Positions 56,465 to 64,000 of a DNA stretch of 64,000 bases are shown piece after piece. How positions within the stretch are numbered: position 1 is the stretch's first letter; each line of letters opens with the position of its first letter. A program made the translations under genes and the position numbers. Source of the DNA: Limnohabitans sp. Rim8 (GTDB taxonomy: Bacteria > Pseudomonadota > Gammaproteobacteria > Burkholderiales > Burkholderiaceae_C); the NCBI GenBank assembly GCA_945897465.1, contig CAMDFK010000017.1:1-64000 (forward strand), in the 5' to 3' direction. Below the pieces are notes generated by a model. That model saw only the letters and a list, made by a program, of their open reading frames with translations. It had not been told where the DNA came from and ran no database searches.

Positions 56465-57513
56465 CGCTCTGCCAGTTTTTTCTCTGAGGCTGCAATTTCG
56501 GCCCAGGTCGTGTCGTCGATCCAGATGCCCGATTGCTCGCGTTCGGCGCGCGCGGTCCTTTCAGGCTCGCCCGCCAGTTTCACCCCATCGCTGCCGGGTG
56601 CATCGGGGCTTTGGCGCAACCAGTCGGCAAAGGCCAGGGCTTCTTGTTCAAACAGGGCTTGAGTGCCCAGTCGCACCGGATCGATCAACAGGGTCAGCAT
56701 GCCGTTGAGCACAGCCCGTTGGTGGTCCGCTTCGCGGTGCCAGGTGCCACCGCCCGTCAGCGCACCGCCCAGCAGCTCGCAGGCCATGGCCATGCCAAAG
56801 CCTTTGTGGTCGCCAAAGGTCATGAGTGCGCCAAAAAAACCGTTGGACTGCGGCACCACCACCACGCCGGGGTCGGTGGTGGGGTGACCGTGTTCGTCGA
56901 TCAAGTAGCCGGGCGGCACTTGCTCGCCTTTGTTGTGCGCCACGCGCATCTTGCCTTGGGCCACGCGGCTGGTGGCAAAGTCCAGCACAAAGGGATCGCG
57001 GCTGCCCATGGGCACGCCAATGCAGCAGGGGTTGGTGCCAAAGCGCCCATCGCCACCGCCAAAGGGCGCGACGACGGGGCGTGAGAGCACGTTCACAAAG
57101 TGCACCGACACCAGACCCTGGGCCACAGCCATTTCGGCAAAGTGACCGATGCGGCCCAAGTGGTGCGAGCGGCTGAGCGCCACGGTGCACACGCCGTGCT
57201 GTTTGGCGCGTTCAATGCCCATTTGCATGGCTTGCACGCCGGTGATCTGGCCATAGCCGCGTTGGCCGTCCAGATTGAGCAAAGGGCCTGTGTCGAGCAA
57301 AACTTTGACACCCGTGTTGGGGCTCAGGCCACCTTCAAGCACTGCGTCCACATAGCGCGGCACCATGCCCACGCCGTGTGAGTCGTGCCCGCTCAAATTG
57401 GCCATGACCAGGTTGTCGGCCACCTGTGCGGCCTCGGCCGGGGTGCTGCCTGCTTGTTCAATGATGCGGGCGACTTGGGTGCGCAGCTGGGCGGCTTGGA
57501 TGCATTGGCTCAT
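56461..57513 (-). CDS. Ldh-family (malate/L-lactate/ureidoglycolate-type) dehydrogenase
   Basis: Protein of 350 residues of the Ldh_2 family. Motifs include LSGHDSHGVGMVPRYVDAV (about 40-58, with the catalytic His) and ALSRSHHLGRIGHFAEMAV. Family members reduce 2-oxo acids with NAD(P)H, including 2,3-diketogulonate and related keto-sugar acids. The operon context points to a sugar-acid substrate, not plain malate or lactate. The last residues are coded in the 14-bp repeat. Confidence 0.82.
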   Translation of the reverse strand: MSQCIQAAQLRTQVARIIEQAGSTPAEAAQVADNLVMANLSGHDSHGVGMVPRYVDAVLEGGLSPNTGVKVLLDTGPLLNLDGQRGYGQITGVQAMQMGIERAKQHGVCTVALSRSHHLGRIGHFAEMAVAQGLVSVHFVNVLSRPVVAPFGGGDGRFGTNPCCIGVPMGSRDPFVLDFATSRVAQGKMRVAHNKGEQVPPGYLIDEHGHPTTDPGVVVVPQSNGFFGALMTFGDHKGFGMAMACELLGGALTGGGTWHREADHQRAVLNGMLTLLIDPVRLGTQALFEQEALAFADWLRQSPDAPGSDGVKLAGEPERTARAEREQSGIWIDDTTWAEIAASEKKLAER

Positions 57514-57556
57514 GAGAAAGCTTTCATTGAATATGGGGAAGAAGCACTGCCTTGGC

Positions 57557-59086
57557 TCACATCACCGCGCCCACTTGCCAAGGCACAAATTCGTTTTGGC
57601 CGTAGCCATGGCGCTCGCTCTTGGTCGGCTCACCTGAGGCGGTGGCCAAGATCATCTCGAAGATGCGCTGACCCATCTCGGCGATGCTCACACCGCCGTC
57701 CACGATCTCGCCACAGTTCAGGTCCATGTCCTCTTCTTGCTTTTTCCACAGCGTGGTGTTGGTCGAGAACTTGAGGCTGGGCGAGGGCGCGCAGCCATAA
57801 GCGCTGCCGCGCCCGGTGGTGAAACAAATCAAGTTGGCACCACCCGCCACTTGTCCTGTGGCACTCACCGGGTCGTAGCCGGGCGTATCCATGTAGACAA
57901 AGCCTTTGGCGGTGACGGGTTCAGCGTATTCGTACACCGCTTGCAGGTTGCTGGTGCCGCCCTTGGCCACCGCGCCCAAAGACTTTTCCAAGATGGTGGT
58001 CAGGCCACCGGCTTTGTTGCCGGGCGAGGGGTTGTTGTTCATCTCGCCGCCGTTGATGGCGGTGTAGTTTTCCCACCATTTGATGCGCTCGATCAGCTTG
58101 TGCGCCACTTCGGGCTTCACAGCGCGGCGTGTGAGCAAGTGCTCGGCACCATAAATTTCGGGGGTTTCACTCAGGATGGCGGTGCCGCCATGCTGCACCA
58201 ACAGGTCGACCGCTGCGCCCAGTGCTGGGTTGGCGCTGATGCCCGAATAGCCATCCGAGCCGCCACACTGCAAACCCACGGTGATGTGCTCGGCGCTGCA
58301 GGGCTCACGGCTGATGGCGTTGGCCTGGGGCAGCATCTCTTCGATCAAGGCAATGCCTTTTTCGACGGTGAGGCGTGTGCCGCCCGAGTCCTGGATGTTG
58401 AAGACCTTGAGCGTCTCGCCCACGCGCAAGCTGCTGTGCGCCAGCCAGGTGCTGAGCTGGTTGGCCTCACAACCCAAGCCCACCACCACCACACCCCAAA
58501 AGTTGGCGTGGGTGGCGTAACCGGCCAGCGTGCGCTCGAGCAACTGGATGCCCAGGCCCTCGGTGTCCATGCCGCAACCCGTGCCATGTGTCAAAGCGAT
58601 CACGCCGTCCACATTCGGGAAGTTGGCGAGTGCGGCAGGGTTGTTGCGTCTGGAAAAATGGTCGGCAATGGCGCGTGCAGCGGTGGCCGAGCAGTTCACA
58701 CTGGACAGCACACCGATGTAGTTGCGTGTGGCCACGCGGCCGTCTGAGCGTTTGTAGCCCAAGAAGCTGGCTTGTTGGTGTGCTGGCTCGGGCTTCACGT
58801 CTTGGCCAATGGCGTAGTCGCGCTCGAAGTTGCCTTTGTCTGCGCCCATGTTCAGGTTGTGGGTGTGCACATGCTCGCCCGGCGCAATGGCTTGGTGGGC
58901 AAAGCCAATGATTTGGTTGTAGCGGCGCACCGGCTCGCCCACGGCGATGGCGCGTGTTGCCACCTTGTGGCCCGGCGGGATCAGGCCGCGCACAGGCACG
59001 CCTTCCACGGCGCTGCCGCTCATGAGTTGGCTGCGGGCAATGACCACGTCGTCAGACGGGTGCAAGCGAATGAAGAGATTGGACAT
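57557..59086 (-). CDS. uxaA: Altronate/galactarate dehydratase family protein (UxaA type)
   Basis: Protein of 509 residues. The N-terminal SAF domain (about 1-95) is fused to the catalytic part, which begins LGYKRSDGRVATRNYIGVLS and carries GTGCGMDTEGL, GLGCEANQLS and GLQCGGSDGYSG with conserved Cys. Full-length SAF-plus-catalytic proteins include altronate dehydratase and galactarate/D-altrarate dehydratase; sequence alone does not decide which. The gene lies 44 bases after dctM. Confidence 0.85.
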   Translation of the reverse strand: MSNLFIRLHPSDDVVIARSQLMSGSAVEGVPVRGLIPPGHKVATRAIAVGEPVRRYNQIIGFAHQAIAPGEHVHTHNLNMGADKGNFERDYAIGQDVKPEPAHQQASFLGYKRSDGRVATRNYIGVLSSVNCSATAARAIADHFSRRNNPAALANFPNVDGVIALTHGTGCGMDTEGLGIQLLERTLAGYATHANFWGVVVVGLGCEANQLSTWLAHSSLRVGETLKVFNIQDSGGTRLTVEKGIALIEEMLPQANAISREPCSAEHITVGLQCGGSDGYSGISANPALGAAVDLLVQHGGTAILSETPEIYGAEHLLTRRAVKPEVAHKLIERIKWWENYTAINGGEMNNNPSPGNKAGGLTTILEKSLGAVAKGGTSNLQAVYEYAEPVTAKGFVYMDTPGYDPVSATGQVAGGANLICFTTGRGSAYGCAPSPSLKFSTNTTLWKKQEEDMDLNCGEIVDGGVSIAEMGQRIFEMILATASGEPTKSERHGYGQNEFVPWQVGAVM

Positions 59087-59130
59087 GTTGAGGATCGTTT
59101 AAAACGGGGCCAAGTCACAGCCCCGTGGAT

Positions 59131-60525
59131 TCAATAAAACTGCTTGGGCAACCACAGCACCAAGCTGGGCATGTAGGTGATGATCGCCAAGCTGCCCAAC
59201 AAGGGGAACAGCCAGGGCAAGATGGCCATGGTGGTGCGCTCCACACTGAGCTTGGCCACACGCGCCAGCACAAAGAGCACCATGCCCATCGGCGGATGCA
59301 GCAAACCAATCATCAGGTTGAGCACCATGATCAGACCGAAGTGCACGAGGTCGATGCCCAGCTGGGAAGCGATCGGTACCAAGATAGGTACAAGAATAGT
59401 GATGGCCGCTGTGGGTTCCAAAAAGCAACCCACAAACAACATCAAGGCATTGGCCAGCAGCAAAAACACCCAGGGCTCTTGGGTGAAGCCCAGGACCCAA
59501 CTGGAGATGGCAGTGGTCACACCTGTGGCGGTCAGCATCCAACCAAAGATGCTGGCTGCTGCAACAATGAAAAGCACCGTGGCTGTTGTTTCAACGGTAT
59601 CAATGCAAATTTTGACGAACATTTTGAAGTTCAAGGTCCGGTACCAGAAAAAGCCCAAAGCGATGGCCCAAACACAGGCGGCAATGGCCCCCTCTGTGGG
59701 TGTGAACACCCCAGTCGTCATGCCGCCAATCAAAATGACCGGTGTCATGATGGGCAAAACGGCTTGGAATCGAAATACTTTGTCGGCAACAAACAGAACA
59801 ACAATCGCCACAAAAACCGTGGTTTGGGGTGGCATCTCCAAGTCTTTGACGAGCCACCAAATGGCCATAGGCCAACCAATGACCACAGCTGTTTCAGTCA
59901 GCGCTTTGATGACTTTGGGCCACTCAAATTTCACATCGGCACCCCAGCCGTTTTTGTGCGCAAAGTAGGCTACCGTCAGCATCATGAGCAGTGCCATGAA
60001 GATGCCAGGCAAAATGCCCGCGAGGAACAAGGCACCCACCGAGACGTTGGCCATCATGCCGTAGATCACAAAGGGCAGGCTGGGTGGAATGATGGGGCCC
60101 AGCGTGGCCGATGCTGCCGTGACGCCCACCGCAAACTCGGTGCTGTAGCCATGGTCCTTCATGGCCTTGATCTCGATGGTGCCCAGGCCCGCCGCATCGG
60201 CAATAGCCGTGCCGCTCATGCCCGCAAACACGACCGAGCCCACCACGTTGACGTGGCCGAGACCCCCTTTGAGCCAGCCCACCAAGGCCAGTGCGTAGTT
60301 GTAGATTCGGTTGGTGATGCCCGCGTTGTTCATCAGGTTACCGGCCAAAATGAAAAACGGCACGGCCAAGAGCGGAAAGCTGTCGATGCCCGAGACCATG
60401 CGGTGGATGACCACAAAGGGGGGCGAGCTTTCGGCAAACAAGAGGTAGATCAGCGACGCGCCCGCCATGGCAATGGCCACCGGGATGCCGCCGCTCATGA
60501 GAATGAGAAAAATGATCTTCAACAT
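59131..60525 (-). CDS. dctM: TRAP transporter large membrane subunit DctM
   Basis: Protein of 464 residues, slightly longer than typical DctM (about 425). Twelve or so hydrophobic segments; family motifs include SFPLLAVPFFILAGNLMNNAGI and GSVVFAGMSGTAIADAAGLG. It forms the Na+-coupled membrane channel of the TRAP system. 21 bases separate it from dctQ. Confidence 0.9.
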   Translation of the reverse strand: MLKIIFLILMSGGIPVAIAMAGASLIYLLFAESSPPFVVIHRMVSGIDSFPLLAVPFFILAGNLMNNAGITNRIYNYALALVGWLKGGLGHVNVVGSVVFAGMSGTAIADAAGLGTIEIKAMKDHGYSTEFAVGVTAASATLGPIIPPSLPFVIYGMMANVSVGALFLAGILPGIFMALLMMLTVAYFAHKNGWGADVKFEWPKVIKALTETAVVIGWPMAIWWLVKDLEMPPQTTVFVAIVVLFVADKVFRFQAVLPIMTPVILIGGMTTGVFTPTEGAIAACVWAIALGFFWYRTLNFKMFVKICIDTVETTATVLFIVAAASIFGWMLTATGVTTAISSWVLGFTQEPWVFLLLANALMLFVGCFLEPTAAITILVPILVPIASQLGIDLVHFGLIMVLNLMIGLLHPPMGMVLFVLARVAKLSVERTTMAILPWLFPLLGSLAIITYMPSLVLWLPKQFY

Positions 60526-60546
60526 GGAGAACTTTCTAAAGGCGTT

Positions 60547-61122
60547 TCAGCGGTCGGTCATTTCGGATTCGGGGCGTTGCAGCACGGTGTAGCCGCGCTG
60601 CCAATGCACTTTGGCCACCCACACGGCACGCAGGCACATGGCGGCAAAACCGGCCATGACCACGCCATAAACCAGGTTCATGGGCAAGTCGATGATGGTC
60701 ATCTTGTAGCTGCCCAGTTTTTCCATCATCTGGCCAGTGAGAAAGGTGGCTGCGGCAAAAAAGGAAATGCGGATCACATCGACCAGCATGCCCACGGCAC
60801 GGCCCATCCAGTCGGGCATAAAGCGAAAAAAGAAGTCCACCTGGATGTGGTTGTTTTTGGCCACACCAATGGCGGCCCCCGTGAAAACGGTGGCAATGAG
60901 CAAATAGCGTGCGATCTCCTCGGTCCATGAGGCCGAGTCGTTCAAAACATAGCGTGTGAAAAATTGGTAAAAAACGGTGATGCCCAAAGCCCAAAAGAAA
61001 GCCAGTGCCACCCAGGCTTCAATAGGGGTGCCAGAGAGGTCGACTTCGTCGTCGGTGGCGTGAAACTGGCTATCGTCACCCATGACTTGGGGCAGGGCAT
61101 CGAGGTCGGAGAGCTTGCTCAT
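60547..61122 (-). CDS. dctQ: TRAP transporter small membrane subunit DctQ
   Basis: Protein of 191 residues from the ATG at 61122 (AGGA seven bases upstream). Four hydrophobic helices are visible. The first is followed by FFTRYVLNDSASWTEEIARYL, a typical DctQ motif, and NNHIQVDFFF is conserved. An in-frame start at 61227 would run through the dctP-dctQ hairpins and is unlikely. Confidence 0.9.
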   Translation of the reverse strand: MSKLSDLDALPQVMGDDSQFHATDDEVDLSGTPIEAWVALAFFWALGITVFYQFFTRYVLNDSASWTEEIARYLLIATVFTGAAIGVAKNNHIQVDFFFRFMPDWMGRAVGMLVDVIRISFFAAATFLTGQMMEKLGSYKMTIIDLPMNLVYGVVMAGFAAMCLRAVWVAKVHWQRGYTVLQRPESEMTDR

Positions 61123-61159
61123 GGGGTGTCCTAGGTGGGCTGAAGCTTGGCCGAATGTG

Positions 61160-61186
61160 CAGACCGAACTCCGTGAATTCGGTCTG
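61160..61186 (-). other. Perfect 9-bp hairpin in the dctP-dctQ gap
   Basis: CAGACCGAA and TTCGGTCTG pair perfectly around a nine-base loop. Together with the next hairpin it would stabilise the 3' end of the dctP message or reduce read-through into dctQ. Confidence 0.6.
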
Positions 61187-61202
61187 AGAGGGAAAGCCAA
61201 AA

Positions 61203-61236
61203 CATCAGGCCTGTGCCATCGGCACAAAACCTGATG
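61203..61236 (-). terminator. Two-part hairpin just after dctP (attenuator-like)
   Basis: CATCAGG pairs with CCTGATG and, inside, TGTGCC pairs with GGCACA. On the minus strand it is followed by TTTT. The layout looks like a weak terminator that lowers expression of dctQ/dctM relative to dctP, a common arrangement in TRAP operons where the binding protein is needed in excess. Confidence 0.65.
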
Positions 61237-61246
61237 GAAGAGCGCC

Positions 61247-62242
61247 TTACTTGGCCGCTTGGATTTTGTCGAAGTCAGACTGCGTGAAACCCATCGAAGT
61301 CAGAGGGGCGTTTTTCAGCACAGCATCCTGGAACGACTTGCGGTCTACCTGGACGATCTGCAGGCCTTTCTTCTTGAACTCGTCCACCAACTCGCCTTCG
61401 CGGGCCTTGATTTTCGCGGTGGCACGCACAGCGGCTTCTTGCGTCACTTCGGTGAACATCTTCTTCTCGGCATCGCTGAGCTTGTTCCATACGTGGGGCG
61501 CAATTTGAGTGGTCAGGCCGTCCACGATGTGGCCGGTGAGCATGATCGCCTTTTGCACTTCAAAGAACTTCTTGGCTTCGATGGTGGTCAGAGGGTTTTC
61601 TTGCGCTTCCACGGTGCCGTTTTGCAAAGCCAAGTACACCTCAGCAAATGCAATCGGGGTGGGGTTGGCGCCGCAAGATTTGGGTGTGGCGGTGTAGGCC
61701 GGTACATCGGGCACGCGGATCTTCAGGCCCTTCATGCCTGCGCAGTTGGTGAAGGGTTTTTGGGCCGTGGTGTGGCGTGCGCCGTAGTAGGTGTAGGCCG
61801 TGACCTGAATGCCGGTTTTGCTTCGGAATTCATTGACCATCTCTTGGAACACGGGGCTCTTGGAGTAGGCAATCAGGTGGTCACCGTCGCGGAAGATGAA
61901 GGGGTAGTAGGCAATGCCAAAGCGCGGGTAAGTGCGGGCCGCGAAAGAAGGACCACTGATGATCATGTCCACCGTGCCCAAGGTGAGACCTTGGTTGATG
62001 TCGGTTTCTTTGCCCAGCGTGGAGGCAGGGAAAACCTGGATGTCGAACTTGCCATTGCTGCGTTTTTTGATTTCTCCAGCGGCCCACACCGATTCGGTGT
62101 GGTAGGGCTCAGAGGTCTCGTAGACGTGGGCCCACTTGAGTTTTTGCTGGGCCTGCACCGCAGTGCTGCCAAGCACGGTCATGGCGCCCACGGCAAATGC
62201 GCCGACGGTGGCCAGGGTCTTCAGGGTCAATCGTTTGCTCAT
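61247..62242 (-). CDS. dctP: TRAP transporter periplasmic binding protein DctP
   Basis: Protein of 331 residues from the ATG at 62242 (GAGGAG seven bases upstream). Signal peptide of about 27-31 residues ends AVQAQQK. Family motifs include WAAGEIKKRSNGKFDIQVFP and the binding-site arginine region GLKIRVPDVPAY. The frame stays open to 62452 upstream but the added 70 residues are not conserved. Ligand probably a uronate or related sugar acid, inferred from neighbours. Confidence 0.92.
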   Translation of the reverse strand: MSKRLTLKTLATVGAFAVGAMTVLGSTAVQAQQKLKWAHVYETSEPYHTESVWAAGEIKKRSNGKFDIQVFPASTLGKETDINQGLTLGTVDMIISGPSFAARTYPRFGIAYYPFIFRDGDHLIAYSKSPVFQEMVNEFRSKTGIQVTAYTYYGARHTTAQKPFTNCAGMKGLKIRVPDVPAYTATPKSCGANPTPIAFAEVYLALQNGTVEAQENPLTTIEAKKFFEVQKAIMLTGHIVDGLTTQIAPHVWNKLSDAEKKMFTEVTQEAAVRATAKIKAREGELVDEFKKKGLQIVQVDRKSFQDAVLKNAPLTSMGFTQSDFDKIQAAK

Positions 62243-62321
62243 CAAAGTCTCCTCGTTGGTATTGAAAAAAGTGCTGACGCGGGAAAATTGCATGCCTGTA
62301 GCGGACCATCTCACTGGTGCA

Positions 62322-63050
62322 CTAACGGGCAGGCGCGCGGCGCCAGCTCGCGCTGTATCTTTTGTGGGCTTGCCGAAGGTGTTTTTGCATGGCTTTTCTG
62401 GCTGCGCTGGCGTCGTGTGCCTCAATGGCCAGCAGCACTTGCTGGTGCTCACCTATGGCCGCTTGCCAGGATTCGGGGTGTTCAAAATAGTCGCCCAGCC
62501 GCTCAAACAGTGGGCCGTTGCGGGCTTGCCAGTAGCGTTGCACGGTGTCGAGCAACACGCTGTTGCCGCAAGCCTGGGCAATGGCTTCGTGAAAGGCTTC
62601 GTCGCCCTCGCGTGGCATTTGGTCGCGGGCAGCTTCGAGCTTCATTTGTTGCAATCCGGCTTTGATGGCTTTGAGGTCGGCTTTTTGGGCATTGATGGCT
62701 GCCAGTGCGGCCACTTCGGCTTCGACCAACAAACGGGCACTCATCACTTCCAGTGGGCCCCAGTCGGCCGGGGTGTTGGCATCGGCTTGCATGGGGGCCG
62801 ACGATTTGTTGGGTGGCTCGGTGCGTTGCACATAAATGCCAGAGCCGGTGCGCACCTCGATCATCCCCTCGACTTCGAGGGCAATCAGGGCTTCGCGCAC
62901 CGAGGGGCGGCTCACGCCCAGTTGCACGGCCAAGTCCCGTTCGGCCGGCAACCGCGAGCCCAAGGCAAACTCGCCCGACACCATCAATTGCCGAACTTGT
63001 TCGGCAATCTGGCGGTACAGGCGCTGCGGGGCCACGGTTTGCAAGGGCAT
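62322..63050 (-). CDS. GntR-family regulator, FCD (FadR) subfamily
   Basis: Protein of 242 residues. The winged helix-turn-helix reads LGSRLPAERDLAVQLGVSRPSVREALIALE (written across residues 30-60). The C-terminal FCD domain includes DEAFHEAIAQACGNSVL with metal-binding histidines. It likely senses a sugar acid and controls the operon downstream and the divergent enolase gene. A FadR-like palindrome lies 32 bases upstream of its start. Confidence 0.9.
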   Translation of the reverse strand: MPLQTVAPQRLYRQIAEQVRQLMVSGEFALGSRLPAERDLAVQLGVSRPSVREALIALEVEGMIEVRTGSGIYVQRTEPPNKSSAPMQADANTPADWGPLEVMSARLLVEAEVAALAAINAQKADLKAIKAGLQQMKLEAARDQMPREGDEAFHEAIAQACGNSVLLDTVQRYWQARNGPLFERLGDYFEHPESWQAAIGEHQQVLLAIEAHDASAARKAMQKHLRQAHKRYSASWRRAPAR

Positions 63051-63081
63051 GGGGAGTGATCAGGGATAACGTGAATTGGAC

Positions 63082-63098
63082 AAGTGGTCAGACCAGTT
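63082..63098. promoter_or_regulatory. FadR/FCD-type operator, TGGTCAGACCA core
   Basis: AAGTGGTCAGACCAGTT is an imperfect palindrome with one mismatch to the FCD-GntR consensus AACTGGTC-N-GACCAGTT. It lies between the regulator start (63050) and the divergent enolase-superfamily gene (63231), so it could control both. Confidence 0.75.
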
Positions 63099-63230
63099 GC
63101 ACAATCATCACATGAGCAAAAGCCATTGCAACTCCGCACAAACCCGGATGGCGGCTGTCACGCAGACGACGTTTGGCGCAGAGCCCGTGTCGCAAGCTGC
63201 GAATTCTTGAAGTTCTTTCTGCTGCCCCAC

Positions 63231-64000
63231 ATGACCCTCGTCACCATTGAGCGCGTGAGCCTTCGGCAAGTGAACTTGCCGCCCAAGGTTTTGCGCACCG
63301 ACGCCATCCAATCCTTTGTGACGCAAGAGACCATCTTGCTCACGCTGCACTGCAGCGACGGCATCGCGGCCACGGGCTATGCCTACACCATTGGCACCGG
63401 CGGTTCGTCGGTCGTGGCGCTGCTCAAAGACCATCTGGCTCCGCGCTTGATCGGGCGCAACCCGGTCTTGGTCGAAGCGATCTGGAAAGACTTGTTTTTC
63501 CACACCCATGCCACCGCCGTGGGGGCTATGACCAGCCTGGCCTTGGCCTGTGTGGACACGGCTTTGTGGGACTGGCGTGCCCAAAGCCAGGGTCTGCCGC
63601 TGTGGCAGTTGCTGGGTGGTGCGCAAGCGCGGGTGCCGCTCTACACCACCGAAGGCGGTTGGTTGCACCTGTCGCCCGAGGCGCTGGTGGACCAAACTTT
63701 GCAGGCGCAAGCCCAGGGCTTCAAAGGGGCCAAGATCAAGATCGGCCGCCCGCATGTGAGTGAAGACGTGGCCCGCTTGAGTGCGGTGCGTGATGCGGTG
63801 GGACCGGGCTTTGATTTGATGACCGACGCCAACCAAGGCTTCAACCGTGCTGAGGCTGTGCGCCGAGCGCGGGCTTTTGATGGCTTGGGGCTGGTGTGGA
63901 TGGAAGAGCCCCTGCCCGCCGAAGATGTCTCGGGCCACCGCCAGCTGCGTGAGCACACCCCCATCCCCGTGGCGGTGGGCGAGTCGATGTACCACCCGAT
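63231..64000 (+). CDS. Enolase-superfamily (mandelate racemase-like) sugar-acid enzyme, 3'-truncated by the window
   Basis: At least 256 residues; the frame is still open at the window end. Visible motifs are the catalytic KIKIG pair (about residues 167-171), DANQGF with a metal Asp, MEEPLP with a metal Glu and GES near the edge. These define the mandelate racemase subgroup. The gene is divergent to the GntR gene, sharing the operator at 63082-63098, so a sugar-acid dehydratase is likely. An upstream in-frame TTG at 63207 is a weaker start. Confidence 0.85.
   Translation, partial: MTLVTIERVSLRQVNLPPKVLRTDAIQSFVTQETILLTLHCSDGIAATGYAYTIGTGGSSVVALLKDHLAPRLIGRNPVLVEAIWKDLFFHTHATAVGAMTSLALACVDTALWDWRAQSQGLPLWQLLGGAQARVPLYTTEGGWLHLSPEALVDQTLQAQAQGFKGAKIKIGRPHVSEDVARLSAVRDAVGPGFDLMTDANQGFNRAEAVRRARAFDGLGLVWMEEPLPAEDVSGHRQLREHTPIPVAVGESMYHP

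Noticed and set aside
59125-60930. Plus-strand frame of 601 codons opposite dctM and dctQ
   Set aside because: His/Gln-rich translation with no motif, opposite clear TRAP genes.

Overview
The window looks like a chromosomal segment of a betaproteobacterium of the order Burkholderiales, most likely Comamonadaceae. This rests on the gene families: a 13-component type VI secretion system (T6SS), an RcoM-type carbon monoxide sensor with a form I CO dehydrogenase operon, a tetronate pathway and a TRAP-linked sugar-acid operon. No rRNA, tRNA or CRISPR array was recognised. The left edge (1 to about 149) is the end of an insertion sequence with a truncated transposase. The right edge cuts an enolase-superfamily gene.

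Region 1 (372-24491, minus strand) is one T6SS locus with all 13 core genes, read in the order tssB, tssC, hcp, tssE, tssF, tssG, clpV, vgrG, a MORN-repeat gene, a DUF4280 PAAR-like gene, a small membrane protein, a periplasmic amino-acid-type binding protein, two divergent DAACS-fold transporters, tssJ, tssK, tssL, tssM, tssA. The binding protein and two transporters sit inside the operon with overlapping or nearly touching ends, and both transporters have lost the NMDG signature of the family. An AT-rich divergent promoter region (24492-24761) separates this operon from a plus-strand unit (24762-30689). That unit encodes a 143-residue helical protein, a 1566-residue coiled-coil and low-complexity protein with three kinds of tandem repeat, and an Asp/Glu-racemase-fold enzyme. 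The T6SS part looks less GC-rich than what follows.

Region 2 (30763-35833) is a tetronate catabolic cluster: L-threonate-type dehydrogenase, 3-oxo-tetronate kinase, 3-oxo-tetronate 4-phosphate decarboxylase-like protein and 2-oxo-tetronate isomerase. An SDR and a ferredoxin-domain remnant lie on the other strand. The decarboxylase-like protein lacks two residues that are catalytic in its family, and a triple 99-bp repeat sits before the isomerase gene.

Region 3 (35838-48101, minus strand) is an aerobic CO oxidation operon. RcoM, a haem-PAS/LytTR regulator, is followed by coxM, coxS and coxL (with the form I active-site motif AYRCSFR), then coxG, coxD, coxE, an XdhC-type protein, a MobA-like nucleotidyltransferase, a 2OG-Fe(II) oxygenase-like protein, a polytopic membrane protein and a second XdhC-type protein. 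Two 10-bp direct repeats 21 bp apart upstream of coxM are a candidate RcoM operator.

Region 4 (48343-53625) holds housekeeping or miscellaneous genes: an M20 peptidase, an alpha/beta hydrolase, an MFS transporter and peptide chain release factor 3.

Region 5 (53686-64000) is a sugar-acid/hexuronate operon on the minus strand: FCD-type GntR regulator, TRAP transporter DctPQM, altronate/galactarate dehydratase family protein, an Ldh-family dehydrogenase, a fructuronate-reductase-like enzyme and a ManD-type mannonate dehydratase. A divergent enolase-superfamily gene shares a FadR-like operator (63082-63098) with the regulator.
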